Positions 17,848 to 25,258 of a DNA stretch of 64,000 nucleotides are shown in pieces. A model generated the notes under the pieces. The model saw nothing but the letters and a program-made list of their open reading frames with translations, was not told the DNA's origin and did no database searches. Position numbers and translations under genes: made by a program. The first letter of the stretch is position 1, and every line of letters begins with the position of its first letter. Origin of the DNA: JAHBXE01 sp044222195 (GTDB lineage Bacteria; Planctomycetota; Phycisphaerae; Phycisphaerales; UBA1924); assembly GCA_044222195.1 (NCBI GenBank), contig JBGANS010000005.1:198949-262948 (forward strand), in the 5' to 3' direction.

Positions 17848-18348
17848 ATGAGCAAGGCTGAATCCAGCGGGTTGTCGCACGTGGGGCCCGATGGCCGCGC
17901 CACGATGGTGGATGTGGGAGAGAAGACGGTGACCGAACGTGTTGCGGTCGCCGAGGCGATCGTGCGCGTGTCGGCGGAACTCGCGAAGAAAATCGGGGAG
18001 AATGCACTTGCGAAGGGGGACCTCCTGGGCGTGGCGCGGCTGGCGGGGATTCAGGCGGCGAAGCGGACGGATGAGTTGATTCCACTGTGTCATTCGTTGC
18101 CGCTCGACGTGGTGGAGGTGGACGCGAAGGTGGATGAGAAGCAGGCCTGTGTTGTGATCCGGGCGACGGCGAAGACTCATGCGAAGACGGGCGTGGAAAT
18201 GGAGGCGCTCACGGCGGCGGCGATCGCGGCGCTGACGGTGATCGACATGGGCAAGGCGGTGGACAAGGCGATGGTGGTGGAGGGGTTGCGGGTGATCGAG
18301 AAGCGCGGAGGGCGGAGCGGGACGTATGTGGCGGAGAACCGGCGATGA
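17848..18348 (+). CDS. moaC: Cyclic pyranopterin monophosphate synthase MoaC
   Basis: 166 residues. Conserved MoaC elements: MVDVGEK at the start, KGDLLGVARLAGIQAAKRT, LIPLCHSLPL (active-site His), and TGVEMEALTAA...VIDMGKAVDKAM. It turns the MoaA product into cyclic pyranopterin monophosphate. Its stop overlaps the mogA start by 4 bases. Confidence 0.95.
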   Translation: MSKAESSGLSHVGPDGRATMVDVGEKTVTERVAVAEAIVRVSAELAKKIGENALAKGDLLGVARLAGIQAAKRTDELIPLCHSLPLDVVEVDAKVDEKQACVVIRATAKTHAKTGVEMEALTAAAIAALTVIDMGKAVDKAMVVEGLRVIEKRGGRSGTYVAENRR

Positions 18349-18893
18349 GCGGGCCGATCCGGGTCGCGGTGCTGACGGTGAGCGACCGGTGCTCGCGCGG
18401 CGAGGCGACGGACACGTCCGGGCCGGGGCTGTGCGCGATGGCAAAGGAGAAGCTGAAAGCGGAGGTCGTGGCGACGGCGTGCGTGCCGGATGAGGTTGCG
18501 CAGATCGCGGCGAAGTTTGTCGAGTGGTCGAGGCCGGCTCAACGGATCGACCTGATCGTGAGTACCGGAGGGACGGGCCTGGCTCCGCGGGATGTGACTC
18601 CGGAGGCGGCGAAGAGCGTGTTCGAGCGGGAGCACGCGGGGCTTATGGAACTCGCGCGCATGCGGTGTTACCCGAAGACGGCGCGGACGTATCTGTCGCG
18701 GGGCGTCGCGGGGACGATCGGGAGGACGCTGATTCTGACACTGCCGGGCTCGCCGCGCGGGTCGAGCGAGAACTTCGAAGTCCTCCTGGACATTCTGCCC
18801 CACGCGATCGAGACGATCCGGGGCGAGGTGCAGGACGATGGGCGGGTGGGGGCGAAGTCGGTGGGTGGGAAGGTGATTGAGCATCGCGATTAG
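18345..18893 (+). CDS. mogA: Molybdopterin adenylyltransferase (MogA/MoaB family)
   Basis: 182 residues. VLTVSDRCSRGEATDTSGP at the start and IVSTGGTGLAPRDVTPEA near residue 70 are the substrate-binding motifs of MogA/MoaB proteins; LPGSPRGSSENF follows. It adenylylates molybdopterin before MoeA acts. It is translationally coupled to moaC and ends the cluster. Confidence 0.92.
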   Translation: MSGPIRVAVLTVSDRCSRGEATDTSGPGLCAMAKEKLKAEVVATACVPDEVAQIAAKFVEWSRPAQRIDLIVSTGGTGLAPRDVTPEAAKSVFEREHAGLMELARMRCYPKTARTYLSRGVAGTIGRTLILTLPGSPRGSSENFEVLLDILPHAIETIRGEVQDDGRVGAKSVGGKVIEHRD

Positions 18894-19045
18894 TCAGAGC
18901 CGCTGTTGATTCGCGAGGTTGCCTTCCGTCACGAGCGACCCTTTCAGGGTGCGGAGCCAAGGCGTTCGATGTTCCGGGAGTGGCGAAGCGCCGACCCCCG
19001 GCTACTCAGGGTCAAGGCCTTCGGCCTGAAGAGTGGAGCAAACCG

Positions 19046-19071
19046 CCGCGCAGCGCGGGGGCGCTGCGCGG
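19046..19071. repeat. Perfect 11-bp inverted repeat with GGGG loop
   Basis: CCGCGCAGCGC at 19046-19056 is the exact reverse complement of GCGCTGCGCGG at 19061-19071. There is no T-run after it, so it is not a classic intrinsic terminator. It sits between the molybdenum and kynurenine clusters and may be part of a dispersed palindromic repeat. Confidence 0.7.
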
Positions 19072-19387
19072 GGTGAACGTGGGTTGACCGGGGCGGTTTC
19101 CCGCGGCCGGGCTTCTTGAGTTCGTCGGGCCGTGGGGTGCTGGTCAACGCGGCGTGCACGAGATGGCGGGCGCATCGAAGCCGGAGGACCGACCTCGATG
19201 GCACTTCGGAATACGCCGCGTCGGGCTTGAGCGGGTTCAGGTCCCCTCTCACCACGACGCCGACGGGCGGCCCGCGATTGGCCTTGGCGTTGCCGGCGCT
19301 GCCATCTCCGGTGCGGTCCCGAAGGCGCTGGCTCGGCCGCGGCGTGGATCGCGGGGTCCGTCTGTAGAGGGCCGCAGGACCGTTTCT

Positions 19388-19540
19388 GTGCGCACCAAAG
19401 CGGTCTTCCACGGGCGACGAGGACGAGAAAGTGTGGAGAGCGCGGGCTGAAAACAGGGGAAAGTTGCTGGTGGCGTGGCGGGTGGATCGGGTGGTGAATC
19501 GAGGTTAACGCGGACCGCCTGCGTGCGCACAAACGTGGTC
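19388..19540 (+). promoter_or_regulatory. Two copies of GTGCGCAC-N5-YGGTC upstream of the dioxygenase gene
   Basis: GTGCGCAC at 19388-19395 and 19523-19530 are each followed after 5 bases by CGGTC or TGGTC. The spacing between copies is 135 bases and the nearer one is 80 bases before the start at 19610. This is a plausible operator pair for the kynurenine genes; the binding protein is unknown. Confidence 0.35.
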
Positions 19541-19609
19541 ATGGGGCTGGCGGCGAGCGTGGACCGGTGCGGAAAGCGGTTTTCATATACTTGCACGACA
19601 GGAGTTTCC

Positions 19610-20200
19610 ATGTTCCCGATCGACAAGCTCAATCTCGAGAAGTGGATCCGTGAGAATCGCAGGCACCTGAAGCCGCCGGTGTCGAACCGGCAGCTGTTTG
19701 TGGATGCGAAGGATGTCATCGTGTTCGTGTCGGGCGGGCCGAACACGCGCAACGACTTTCACGTGAACCCGACGGAGGAGCTGTTCTACCAGGTGAAGGG
19801 CGACATAGCGGTGCGGGTGCGGCCGCTGGATGGGAGCAAGCCGCGAGATGTAGTGATCAAAGAAGGGGAGCTGTATCTGCTGCCGCGCTGGGTGCCGCAT
19901 CGGCCGCAGCGGCCGGCGGGGACGGTGGGACTGATCATGGAGTTTCCTCGCGGCGTCGATGCCAAGGGCCGGCCGCAGAAGGATGGGCTGCGGTGGTATT
20001 GCCCGAAGTGCGATGCGCTGGTGCACGAGGCGAAGTGGGTGCTCAAGAAGATAGATCGCGACTTGAAGATCATCATGGAAGCGTTCTGGGGCGGGCCGGA
20101 GAAACGGAGAACGTGCCGCGAGTGCGGGTATGTGATTCAGAAGGCGGGCGCGATCACGCTGGACAAGGGGAAAGTGAAGGCGGCGGGGAAACGCCGATGA
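19610..20200 (+). CDS. nbaC: 3-hydroxyanthranilate 3,4-dioxygenase
   Basis: 196 residues, cupin fold. It opens the ring of 3-hydroxyanthranilate to give 2-amino-3-carboxymuconate semialdehyde. Catalytic iron ligands are visible as H51, E57 (DFHVNPTEELF) and H97, with R47 in the substrate-binding NTRND segment. The C-terminus has a rubredoxin-like second metal site C131-x2-C134 and C169-x2-C172, typical of bacterial enzymes. AGGAG just upstream supports the ATG at 19610, with a TATACT at 19586-19591. Its stop overlaps the next gene by 4 bases. Confidence 0.94.
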   Translation: MFPIDKLNLEKWIRENRRHLKPPVSNRQLFVDAKDVIVFVSGGPNTRNDFHVNPTEELFYQVKGDIAVRVRPLDGSKPRDVVIKEGELYLLPRWVPHRPQRPAGTVGLIMEFPRGVDAKGRPQKDGLRWYCPKCDALVHEAKWVLKKIDRDLKIIMEAFWGGPEKRRTCRECGYVIQKAGAITLDKGKVKAAGKRR

Positions 20201-20493
20201 ACCGCATCCGGGCGGTGCTGTGTGTGGGGCTTGGGTTGGCGCTGGTCGGCGTGGCGGTGGGCCTGCTGTACATGGATGTGCGAGAGCACGAGGCGGTTCA
20301 CCTGTTGGTTCAGGCGAAGGACACCGGAACGACGACGGAGCAGAAGACCGCCGCGGCGCAGGCATGGCAGAAGAGCGACCGGGTGATCAAGGCGATGTTC
20401 GCGGGTGCGAGCGGGGCGGCGCTGGTGGGGATGGGGCTGATGCTGTTTGCGTTTGAGATGAGGGCGTTCCGAAGGGAAGGGCTGGCGCGATGA
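20197..20493 (+). CDS. Small membrane protein of unknown function
   Basis: 98 residues with two hydrophobic segments (about residues 5-24 and 68-88) flanking a polar loop rich in Thr, Gln and Lys. It overlaps the dioxygenase gene by 4 bases on one side and the following TlpA-like gene by 4 bases on the other (ATGA overlaps), so it is translated as part of this operon. No family recognised; a link to the catabolic enzymes is only positional. Confidence 0.75.
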   Translation: MNRIRAVLCVGLGLALVGVAVGLLYMDVREHEAVHLLVQAKDTGTTTEQKTAAAQAWQKSDRVIKAMFAGASGAALVGMGLMLFAFEMRAFRREGLAR

Positions 20494-21638
20494 ACAGGAT
20501 CAAGGCGATGGCCGCGGCGACTCTGGCGTTTGGCCAGTTCGCGAGTGCACAGGAGGCGGCTCTTCAAAAGTCGATTCAAGTGCGCATCGTGGATGAAAAG
20601 GGCGCGCCGGTCGAGGGAGCCGAGGTCGGCTCGATGGCATTCAACTCGGGGCAGGGCAGCGAGGCGAAGAAGCTGAGCCTGGGTTTTTATGGCGAACGAA
20701 ATGAGCCCATGCACGCATCCGACGGGCGCGGCAGGGTGATGGTGGATCCGAAGTGGGTGTTCTACAGCGCCGATGACACTCACGCTCAGTCGCTCATAGC
20801 GTGGACGCCGGACATGGCACAAGTGGGCTTTCTCAAGGTCACACCTGGCGATGCCGGGCGAGAAATGGAACTCAAGGTGGCTCCGGTGTGCCGCGTCACC
20901 GTGAAGCTGGCGAGCACTGGGCTGACGGATCTGAATCGGAAGCTCACGTGGTCGAATGTGTACGTGTACTGGAACGACACGCGGCCGATCGGGCGAGATT
21001 CGACGACGGGCGTGCACGAGTTCTTTCTTCCGCCGGGCGAGTACAAGCTCTATGCGTATGGGCGCGACACGTACACGGAGCAGCCCGAGTTGAAGATCGA
21101 GGCCGGCGAGAAGGAGAAAACGATTGAGGTGAATCTGGCGCCGGATCGCCTGGTGCAGCTCATCGGGAAGCCGGCGCCGGAGCTCGCGAAGATCAAGGGA
21201 TGGAAGAATGGGAAGCCGGTGACGCTGGCGGAGCTCAAGGGCAAAGTTGTTCTGCTGGACTTCTGGGGGTACTGGTGCGGGCCGTGCGTGCACTCGATGC
21301 CGGAATTGATGACTGCGCACGACAAGTACAAAGACCAAGGGCTGGTGGTGATCGCGGTTCATGACGACTCGGTGGAGAGCATTGCGGAGATGGACCAGAG
21401 ACTCGAGAAGGTGCGGGCGGAGATCTGGAAGGGTCGGGACATGCCGTTCCTGGTGGCGCTTGATGGGGGAGGGGAAACGAGAGTCGAGGGGCGGAAAGGA
21501 ACGGCTCGCGGGGCGACGACCGCGGCCTACGGGATCAACTCGTTTCCGACGACTGTGCTGATTGATCGGGAGGGGAACGTGGTGGGGCGGATCAATGTCA
21601 AGGAGAGCGGGGCGCTCGAGAAGGCGATGGGGAAGTGA
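20490..21638 (+). CDS. Exported TlpA-like thioredoxin-domain protein
   Basis: 382 residues with a signal peptide (cleavage near ASAQ, residue 12-15 after a short hydrophobic stretch). Residues about 25-215 are beta-rich, resembling carboxypeptidase-regulatory or PEGA-like folds (VDEKGAPVEGAEV, FFLPPGEYKLYAYG). Residues about 225-382 form a TlpA/ResA redox domain with W-C-G-P-C in FWGYWCGPCVHSMPEL. Coupled to the 98-residue membrane protein upstream. Role in the catabolic cluster is unclear. Confidence 0.85.
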   Translation: MNRIKAMAAATLAFGQFASAQEAALQKSIQVRIVDEKGAPVEGAEVGSMAFNSGQGSEAKKLSLGFYGERNEPMHASDGRGRVMVDPKWVFYSADDTHAQSLIAWTPDMAQVGFLKVTPGDAGREMELKVAPVCRVTVKLASTGLTDLNRKLTWSNVYVYWNDTRPIGRDSTTGVHEFFLPPGEYKLYAYGRDTYTEQPELKIEAGEKEKTIEVNLAPDRLVQLIGKPAPELAKIKGWKNGKPVTLAELKGKVVLLDFWGYWCGPCVHSMPELMTAHDKYKDQGLVVIAVHDDSVESIAEMDQRLEKVRAEIWKGRDMPFLVALDGGGETRVEGRKGTARGATTAAYGINSFPTTVLIDREGNVVGRINVKESGALEKAMGK

Positions 21639-21646
21639 AGAGATTT

Positions 21647-21674
21647 ACCACGGAGAGCACAGAGAAGCACAGAG
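21647..21674 (+). repeat. Left inverted repeat of the GxxExxY unit
   Basis: 28 bases starting ACCACGGAGAG, 8 bases after the stop codon at 21638. It matches the reverse complement of 22198-22225 at 25 of 28 positions. Confidence 0.85.
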
Positions 21675-21790
21675 CGGAGAAGCCCTGAGGGGGAAGGACC
21701 AAAGCGAAGAAACCAGCGTGGTGAAGACGAAGGGCAGTGAGGGCCAAGGGCGGAGAGGACTAGAGCGGAGAAGACCAGAGCGGAGAAGAC

Positions 21791-22180
21791 ATGGATCAGA
21801 CGGACAAGTACTTACATGCGGCGTTGACCGGAAAGATCATCGGCGCGGCGATCGAAGTGCACGAGGCGCTGGGGCCAGGGCTGCTGGAGTCTGCTTATGA
21901 GGCCTGCCTGTGTCATGAGCTGGTAGCGCGCGGATTGTGTGTGGAGCGTCAGGTCGCCCTGCCCGTCATGTATCGAGGGCAGCAGGTCGACTGCGCTTTC
22001 CGGATGGACATCGTCGTGGAGGGAGCGGTTGTGGTCGAAATCAAGTCTGTGGAAGCAATCGCGCCGATTCATGAAGCTCAACTGATGACCTACCTCAAGC
22101 TGTCGGGTCTGCGCGTCGGCCTCTTGATGAACTTCAACGTTCGGATTTTGAAGGAAGGTATCGTTCGTCGCGTTGTGTAG
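21791..22180 (+). CDS. GxxExxY family protein (PD-(D/E)XK-like)
   Basis: 129 residues. The name-giving motif is G30-x2-E33-x2-Y36 within LGPGLLESAYEACL. A nuclease-like D...E-x-K signature is seen in VDCAFRMDIVVEG followed by VVVEIKS. These proteins occur in many copies in planctomycete genomes; a biochemical role is not established to my knowledge. The gene lies between inverted repeats and interrupts an otherwise metabolic cluster. Confidence 0.88.
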   Translation: MDQTDKYLHAALTGKIIGAAIEVHEALGPGLLESAYEACLCHELVARGLCVERQVALPVMYRGQQVDCAFRMDIVVEGAVVVEIKSVEAIAPIHEAQLMTYLKLSGLRVGLLMNFNVRILKEGIVRRVV

Positions 22181-22197
22181 CCGTATTCCTGGTTCTG

Positions 22198-22225
22198 CTC
22201 TGTGTTGCTCTGTGCTCTCTGTGGT
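22198..22225 (-). repeat. Right inverted repeat of the GxxExxY unit
   Basis: 28 bases ending CTCTCTGTGGT. The last bases (GTGGTG) provide candidate GTG start codons at 22221 and 22224 for the following decarboxylase gene. Confidence 0.85.
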
Positions 22226-23297
22226 GAGCCTCTTGAAGATCGACCTGCACACACACATTCTCCCGCAGCGCTGGCCTGACTGGACGAAGAAGTCCGGGTA
22301 TCACGGGTGGGTGGCGCTGGATCATCACGGGCCGGGGTGCGCGCGGATGATGCAGTCGGAAGCGGATGGGAGGCATCGATTTTTCCGTGATGTGAAGAGC
22401 AACTTGTGGGAACCCGCAGCGCGGATGGCGGAGATGGACGCCGCGGGCGTGACGATGCAGGTGCTGAGCACGGTGCCGGTGATGTTCAGCTACTGGGCGA
22501 GGGCGCGGGATGCGCTGGACCTGGCGAGACTGCTCAATGATCACATCGCGGGAGTGTGCCGCGGCGCGCCGGATCGATTCGCGGGGCTGGGCACGATCCC
22601 GATGCAGGATCCGGACCTGGCGATTGGCGAGTTGGAACGGTGTGTGCGGGACCTTGGACTCGCGGGCGTGCAGATCGGGAGCCATATCGAGCGGCGGGAT
22701 GACGGGCGCGAACTTCTCGACTGGAATCTGTCGGAGCCGGAGTTGTTCCCGGTGTTCGCCGCCGCGGCGAGGCTGGGGGCGTGCGTGTTTGTGCATCCGT
22801 GGGACATGATGGGCAGCTCGCAGATGAGCAAGTACTGGCTGCCGTGGCTGGTGGGAATGCCGGCGGAATCGTCGAGGGCGATCTGCTCGGTAATCTTCGG
22901 GGGTGTGCTGGAGCGGTTGCCAAACTTGCGGATCGCGTTTGCGCACGGGGGCGGGTCATTCCCGGGGACAATCGGGCGGATCGCGCACGGGTGGGAGGTC
23001 CGTCCGGACTTGTGTGCACCGGATTGCCGGAACAATCCGCGCGAGTACATTGCCAAGGATGGGCGGCCGGCGAAGTTCTATGTGGATTCGCTGGTCCACG
23101 ATGAGCGGGTGCTGCGGATGTTGATGGAGGTGATGGGGGAGGAGCGGATTGCGCTGGGGTCGGATTATCCGTTCCCGCTGGGTGAGGATGCGCCGGGGGC
23201 GTTGATCGAGGCGATGAAACTGGATCGGGCGGCGGCGGAAAGACTGCTTGCGGGAACCGCCCGCGAGTTTCTCGGCCTGGGCGCAGGCCGTGTGTGA
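22224..23297 (+). CDS. 2-amino-3-carboxymuconate-6-semialdehyde decarboxylase (ACMSD)
   Basis: About 357 residues, amidohydrolase fold. KIDLHTHILP at the N-terminus supplies metal ligands His9 and His11, FVHPWDMM the next, and AFAHGGGSFPGTIGRI and LGSDYPFPLGE the remaining active-site residues; these match ACMSD. It decarboxylates the dioxygenase product and so commits the ring to catabolism rather than quinolinate/NAD. No ATG fits: possible starts are GTG at 22221 or 22224 (inside the inverted repeat) or TTG at 22233, all just before KIDLHTH. The insertion of the upstream unit may have replaced the original start. Confidence 0.93.
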   Translation: MSLLKIDLHTHILPQRWPDWTKKSGYHGWVALDHHGPGCARMMQSEADGRHRFFRDVKSNLWEPAARMAEMDAAGVTMQVLSTVPVMFSYWARARDALDLARLLNDHIAGVCRGAPDRFAGLGTIPMQDPDLAIGELERCVRDLGLAGVQIGSHIERRDDGRELLDWNLSEPELFPVFAAAARLGACVFVHPWDMMGSSQMSKYWLPWLVGMPAESSRAICSVIFGGVLERLPNLRIAFAHGGGSFPGTIGRIAHGWEVRPDLCAPDCRNNPREYIAKDGRPAKFYVDSLVHDERVLRMLMEVMGEERIALGSDYPFPLGEDAPGALIEAMKLDRAAAERLLAGTAREFLGLGAGRV

Positions 23298-23338
23298 AGC
23301 GGTTGTGATGGGGTCCTCTGGCACTGAAAGGTTCTGGC

Positions 23339-23908
23339 ATGTTCACCGCACTCGTGGTCATGGCGTCGTTGATGGGTTCTCCCTCGCCCGCGCCGGTGCT
23401 TGAAGCTCAACCCGAGCGAGCGCAGGCGCCCGGGGTGGCGGCCCAGGTGGAGGCGATGAAGAAGATCGGCTGGATGGCGGGTGATTGGGAAGGGGAGGCG
23501 AAGTACGACACGGGGCGCGGGGGCGAAGGCGCGTGGATGACGATCCGTCAGAGTGAGGTGGTGCGGATGAAGCTCGCAGGCCGGGTGATGCTGGTCGAAG
23601 GGACCGGGCGTGCGAAGGGGCAGGGGGGCGAAGAACGCGTGGTATTTGAAGCCCTCGCGACGGTCTCGTACGACCCGGAGAGCAAGCAGTACAAAATGCG
23701 TGCGTTCGGACCCGAGGGCGCTGTGGACCCCACGTTCGAAGTCGGCGAGAAGTCGATCGTCTGGGGGTTTACGACGCGGATGGGGATGTCGAGGTACACG
23801 ATCAAGGTCGACGAACAGGGGCGGTGGGTGGAGGTCGGGGAACGGTCCGGTGATGAGGGAAAGACGTGGAAGAAGTTCGTCGAGATGACCCTCGAAAAGA
23901 AGAAGTAG
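23339..23908 (+). CDS. Exported lipocalin-like protein of unknown function
   Basis: 189 residues. A short hydrophobic N-terminus suggests export. The body starts with IGWMAGDWEGEAKYDT, then alternating strands to the C-terminal KTWKKFVEMTLEKKK; this layout resembles DUF1579 or nitrobindin-like small beta-barrels, but I cannot assign a ligand. It stands between the decarboxylase and kynureninase genes on the same strand and may be cotranscribed. Confidence 0.75.
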   Translation: MFTALVVMASLMGSPSPAPVLEAQPERAQAPGVAAQVEAMKKIGWMAGDWEGEAKYDTGRGGEGAWMTIRQSEVVRMKLAGRVMLVEGTGRAKGQGGEERVVFEALATVSYDPESKQYKMRAFGPEGAVDPTFEVGEKSIVWGFTTRMGMSRYTIKVDEQGRWVEVGERSGDEGKTWKKFVEMTLEKKK

Positions 23909-23962
23909 GACGCGGAGTGCGGCGGTTCTTGGCGATAGTGGAGCATCGGGTACGATGCGGGC

Positions 23963-25252
23963 ATGGTCCAGTACCGTGACGATGAAGCCTTTGCTCGCGA
24001 GATGGACGCGGCGGATCCGCTGCGGTCGTTCCGTGGGGAGTTTCTGTTTCCCGAGGCCAGGAGCGGTGAGCCGGTCTATCTCACGGGAAACTCGCTGGGA
24101 TTGCAGGCGCGGGCCACGCGCGGGCTGATCGAGCAGGAACTGGACGATTGGGCGAGGCTGGCCGTCGATGCGCACCTGGATGGGCGGAACCCGTGGCTGC
24201 CGTACCACGAGCAGTTCCGCGGGCCGATGGGGCGGGTAGTGGGGGCCCTGCCGCACGAAGTGGTGATGATGAACAGTTTGACGGTGAACCTGCACCTCCT
24301 GATGGTGTCGTTCTATCGCCCGACAAAGGAGCGGTTCAAGATCGTGATCGAGGACTCGGCGTTCCCTTCGGACTCGTACGCCGTGGCGAGCCAGGTTTCG
24401 TTTCACGGGTTTGATCCCGCGGCGGGCGTAGTCCGATTGAAGCCGCGTGAGGGTGAATACACGCTGCGGACGGAGGATGTGCTTGCGGTACTGGAGCAAG
24501 AGGGGAAGTCGGTTGCGCTGGTGCTGTTGGGCGCTGTGAACTATCTGACGGGCCAGTGGTTTGAGATGGAGCGGATCACGGCGGCGGCGAAGAAGCTTGG
24601 GTGCGTGGTGGGGTGGGACCTGGCGCACGCGGCGGGGAACGTGCCGGTTCGGCTGCATGACTGGAATGTCGACTTCGCGGCGTGGTGCACGTACAAGTAC
24701 CTGAACTCGGGGCCGGGGGCGGTGGCGGGGGCGTTTGTGCATGAGAGGCATACGGCGCAGCGAGACAGCGGGACAGCGAAACAGGGAGAGCTGAAGAGGT
24801 TTGCGGGATGGTGGGGGAATGACCCTGCGACTCGGTTCAAAATGGGACCGGAGTTTGTGCCGGTGGCGTCGGCGGATGCGTGGCAGCTTTCAAACCCGCC
24901 GATATTGGCGCTCGCCCCGGTCAAGGCGTCGCTGGACGTTTTCGATCGGGCGGGGATGAGCGCGATCCGGGAAAAGTCGCTGAAGCTGACGGGGTACATG
25001 GAGTTCCTGATTGAGAAGTGGTGTGGGGGGAAGGTGAAGAGTTTGACGCCGCGGGATACGGGGCAGCGGGGCGCGCAGTTGTCGCTCGTGGTGCCGGGAG
25101 CGGGCAGGGCGATCGAAAAGAAACTGCACGAGCGGGGTGTATGGGTGGACTACCGGGAGCCGGATGTGTTTCGAGCGGCGCCGACGGGGTTGTACAACTC
25201 GTTTGGGGATGTGCGGCGGTTTGTGAGCATTCTGCGCGAGGTTGTTGGGTAG
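23963..25252 (+). CDS. kynU: Kynureninase
   Basis: 429 residues. PLP-dependent hydrolase that splits (3-hydroxy)kynurenine into (3-hydroxy)anthranilate and alanine. Seen: YLTGNSLGLQ near 33-42, NSLTVNLHLLM, VGWDLAHAAGN (PLP Asp and His) and the Lys of CTYKYLNSGPG. Residues 265-274 (AQRDSGTAKQ) come from three tandem 8-base units CAGCGARA-like at 24758-24781 and look like an in-frame micro-insertion between the PLP Lys region and the next helix. The stop is 6 bases before the next gene. Confidence 0.94.
   Translation: MVQYRDDEAFAREMDAADPLRSFRGEFLFPEARSGEPVYLTGNSLGLQARATRGLIEQELDDWARLAVDAHLDGRNPWLPYHEQFRGPMGRVVGALPHEVVMMNSLTVNLHLLMVSFYRPTKERFKIVIEDSAFPSDSYAVASQVSFHGFDPAAGVVRLKPREGEYTLRTEDVLAVLEQEGKSVALVLLGAVNYLTGQWFEMERITAAAKKLGCVVGWDLAHAAGNVPVRLHDWNVDFAAWCTYKYLNSGPGAVAGAFVHERHTAQRDSGTAKQGELKRFAGWWGNDPATRFKMGPEFVPVASADAWQLSNPPILALAPVKASLDVFDRAGMSAIREKSLKLTGYMEFLIEKWCGGKVKSLTPRDTGQRGAQLSLVVPGAGRAIEKKLHERGVWVDYREPDVFRAAPTGLYNSFGDVRRFVSILREVVG
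24758..24784 (+). repeat. Octamer tandem repeat inside kynU
   Basis: CAGCGAGA, CAGCGGGA and CAGCGAAA follow one another directly, then CAG. Encodes the QRDSGTAKQ segment. Three 8-base units are 24 bases and so keep the reading frame. Confidence 0.7.
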
Positions 25253-25258
25253 ATCGGT

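Larger units (their letters stand above)
18894..19609 (+). other. 716-base non-coding stretch with hairpins
   Basis: No convincing gene on either strand. It holds a small hairpin ACCCT-TTC-AGGGT near 18930, AGGCC-TTC-GGCCT near 19015, a perfect 11-bp stem at 19046-19071, and two copies of the 8-bp palindrome GTGCGCAC at 19388 and 19523. The first 200 bases resemble interspersed palindromic DNA rather than a decayed gene. A promoter for the catabolic genes starting at 19610 should lie at its right end. Confidence 0.6.
21647..22225. mobile_element. GxxExxY unit bounded by 28-bp imperfect inverted repeats
   Basis: The left repeat at 21647-21674 begins ACCACGGAGAGCACAGAG. The right repeat at 22198-22225 is its reverse complement with 25 of 28 positions matching. 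The unit holds only a GxxExxY gene and a leader with short AGCGGAGAAGAC direct repeats (about 21763-21790). GxxExxY genes are often flanked by such ACCACGGAG-type repeats in planctomycetes and Bacteroidota. No transposase is present, so movement would need help in trans. The right repeat runs into the start of the next gene. Confidence 0.65.

Noticed and set aside
16672..18444. A 590-codon open frame on the minus strand across moeA and moaC
   Set aside because: Shadow of conserved moeA and moaC; no domain or start signal.
19154..19450. Short plus-strand frame in the gap before the dioxygenase gene
   Set aside because: No ribosome binding site, Arg/Gly/Pro-rich, no recognisable fold; overlapping frames on both strands look alike.
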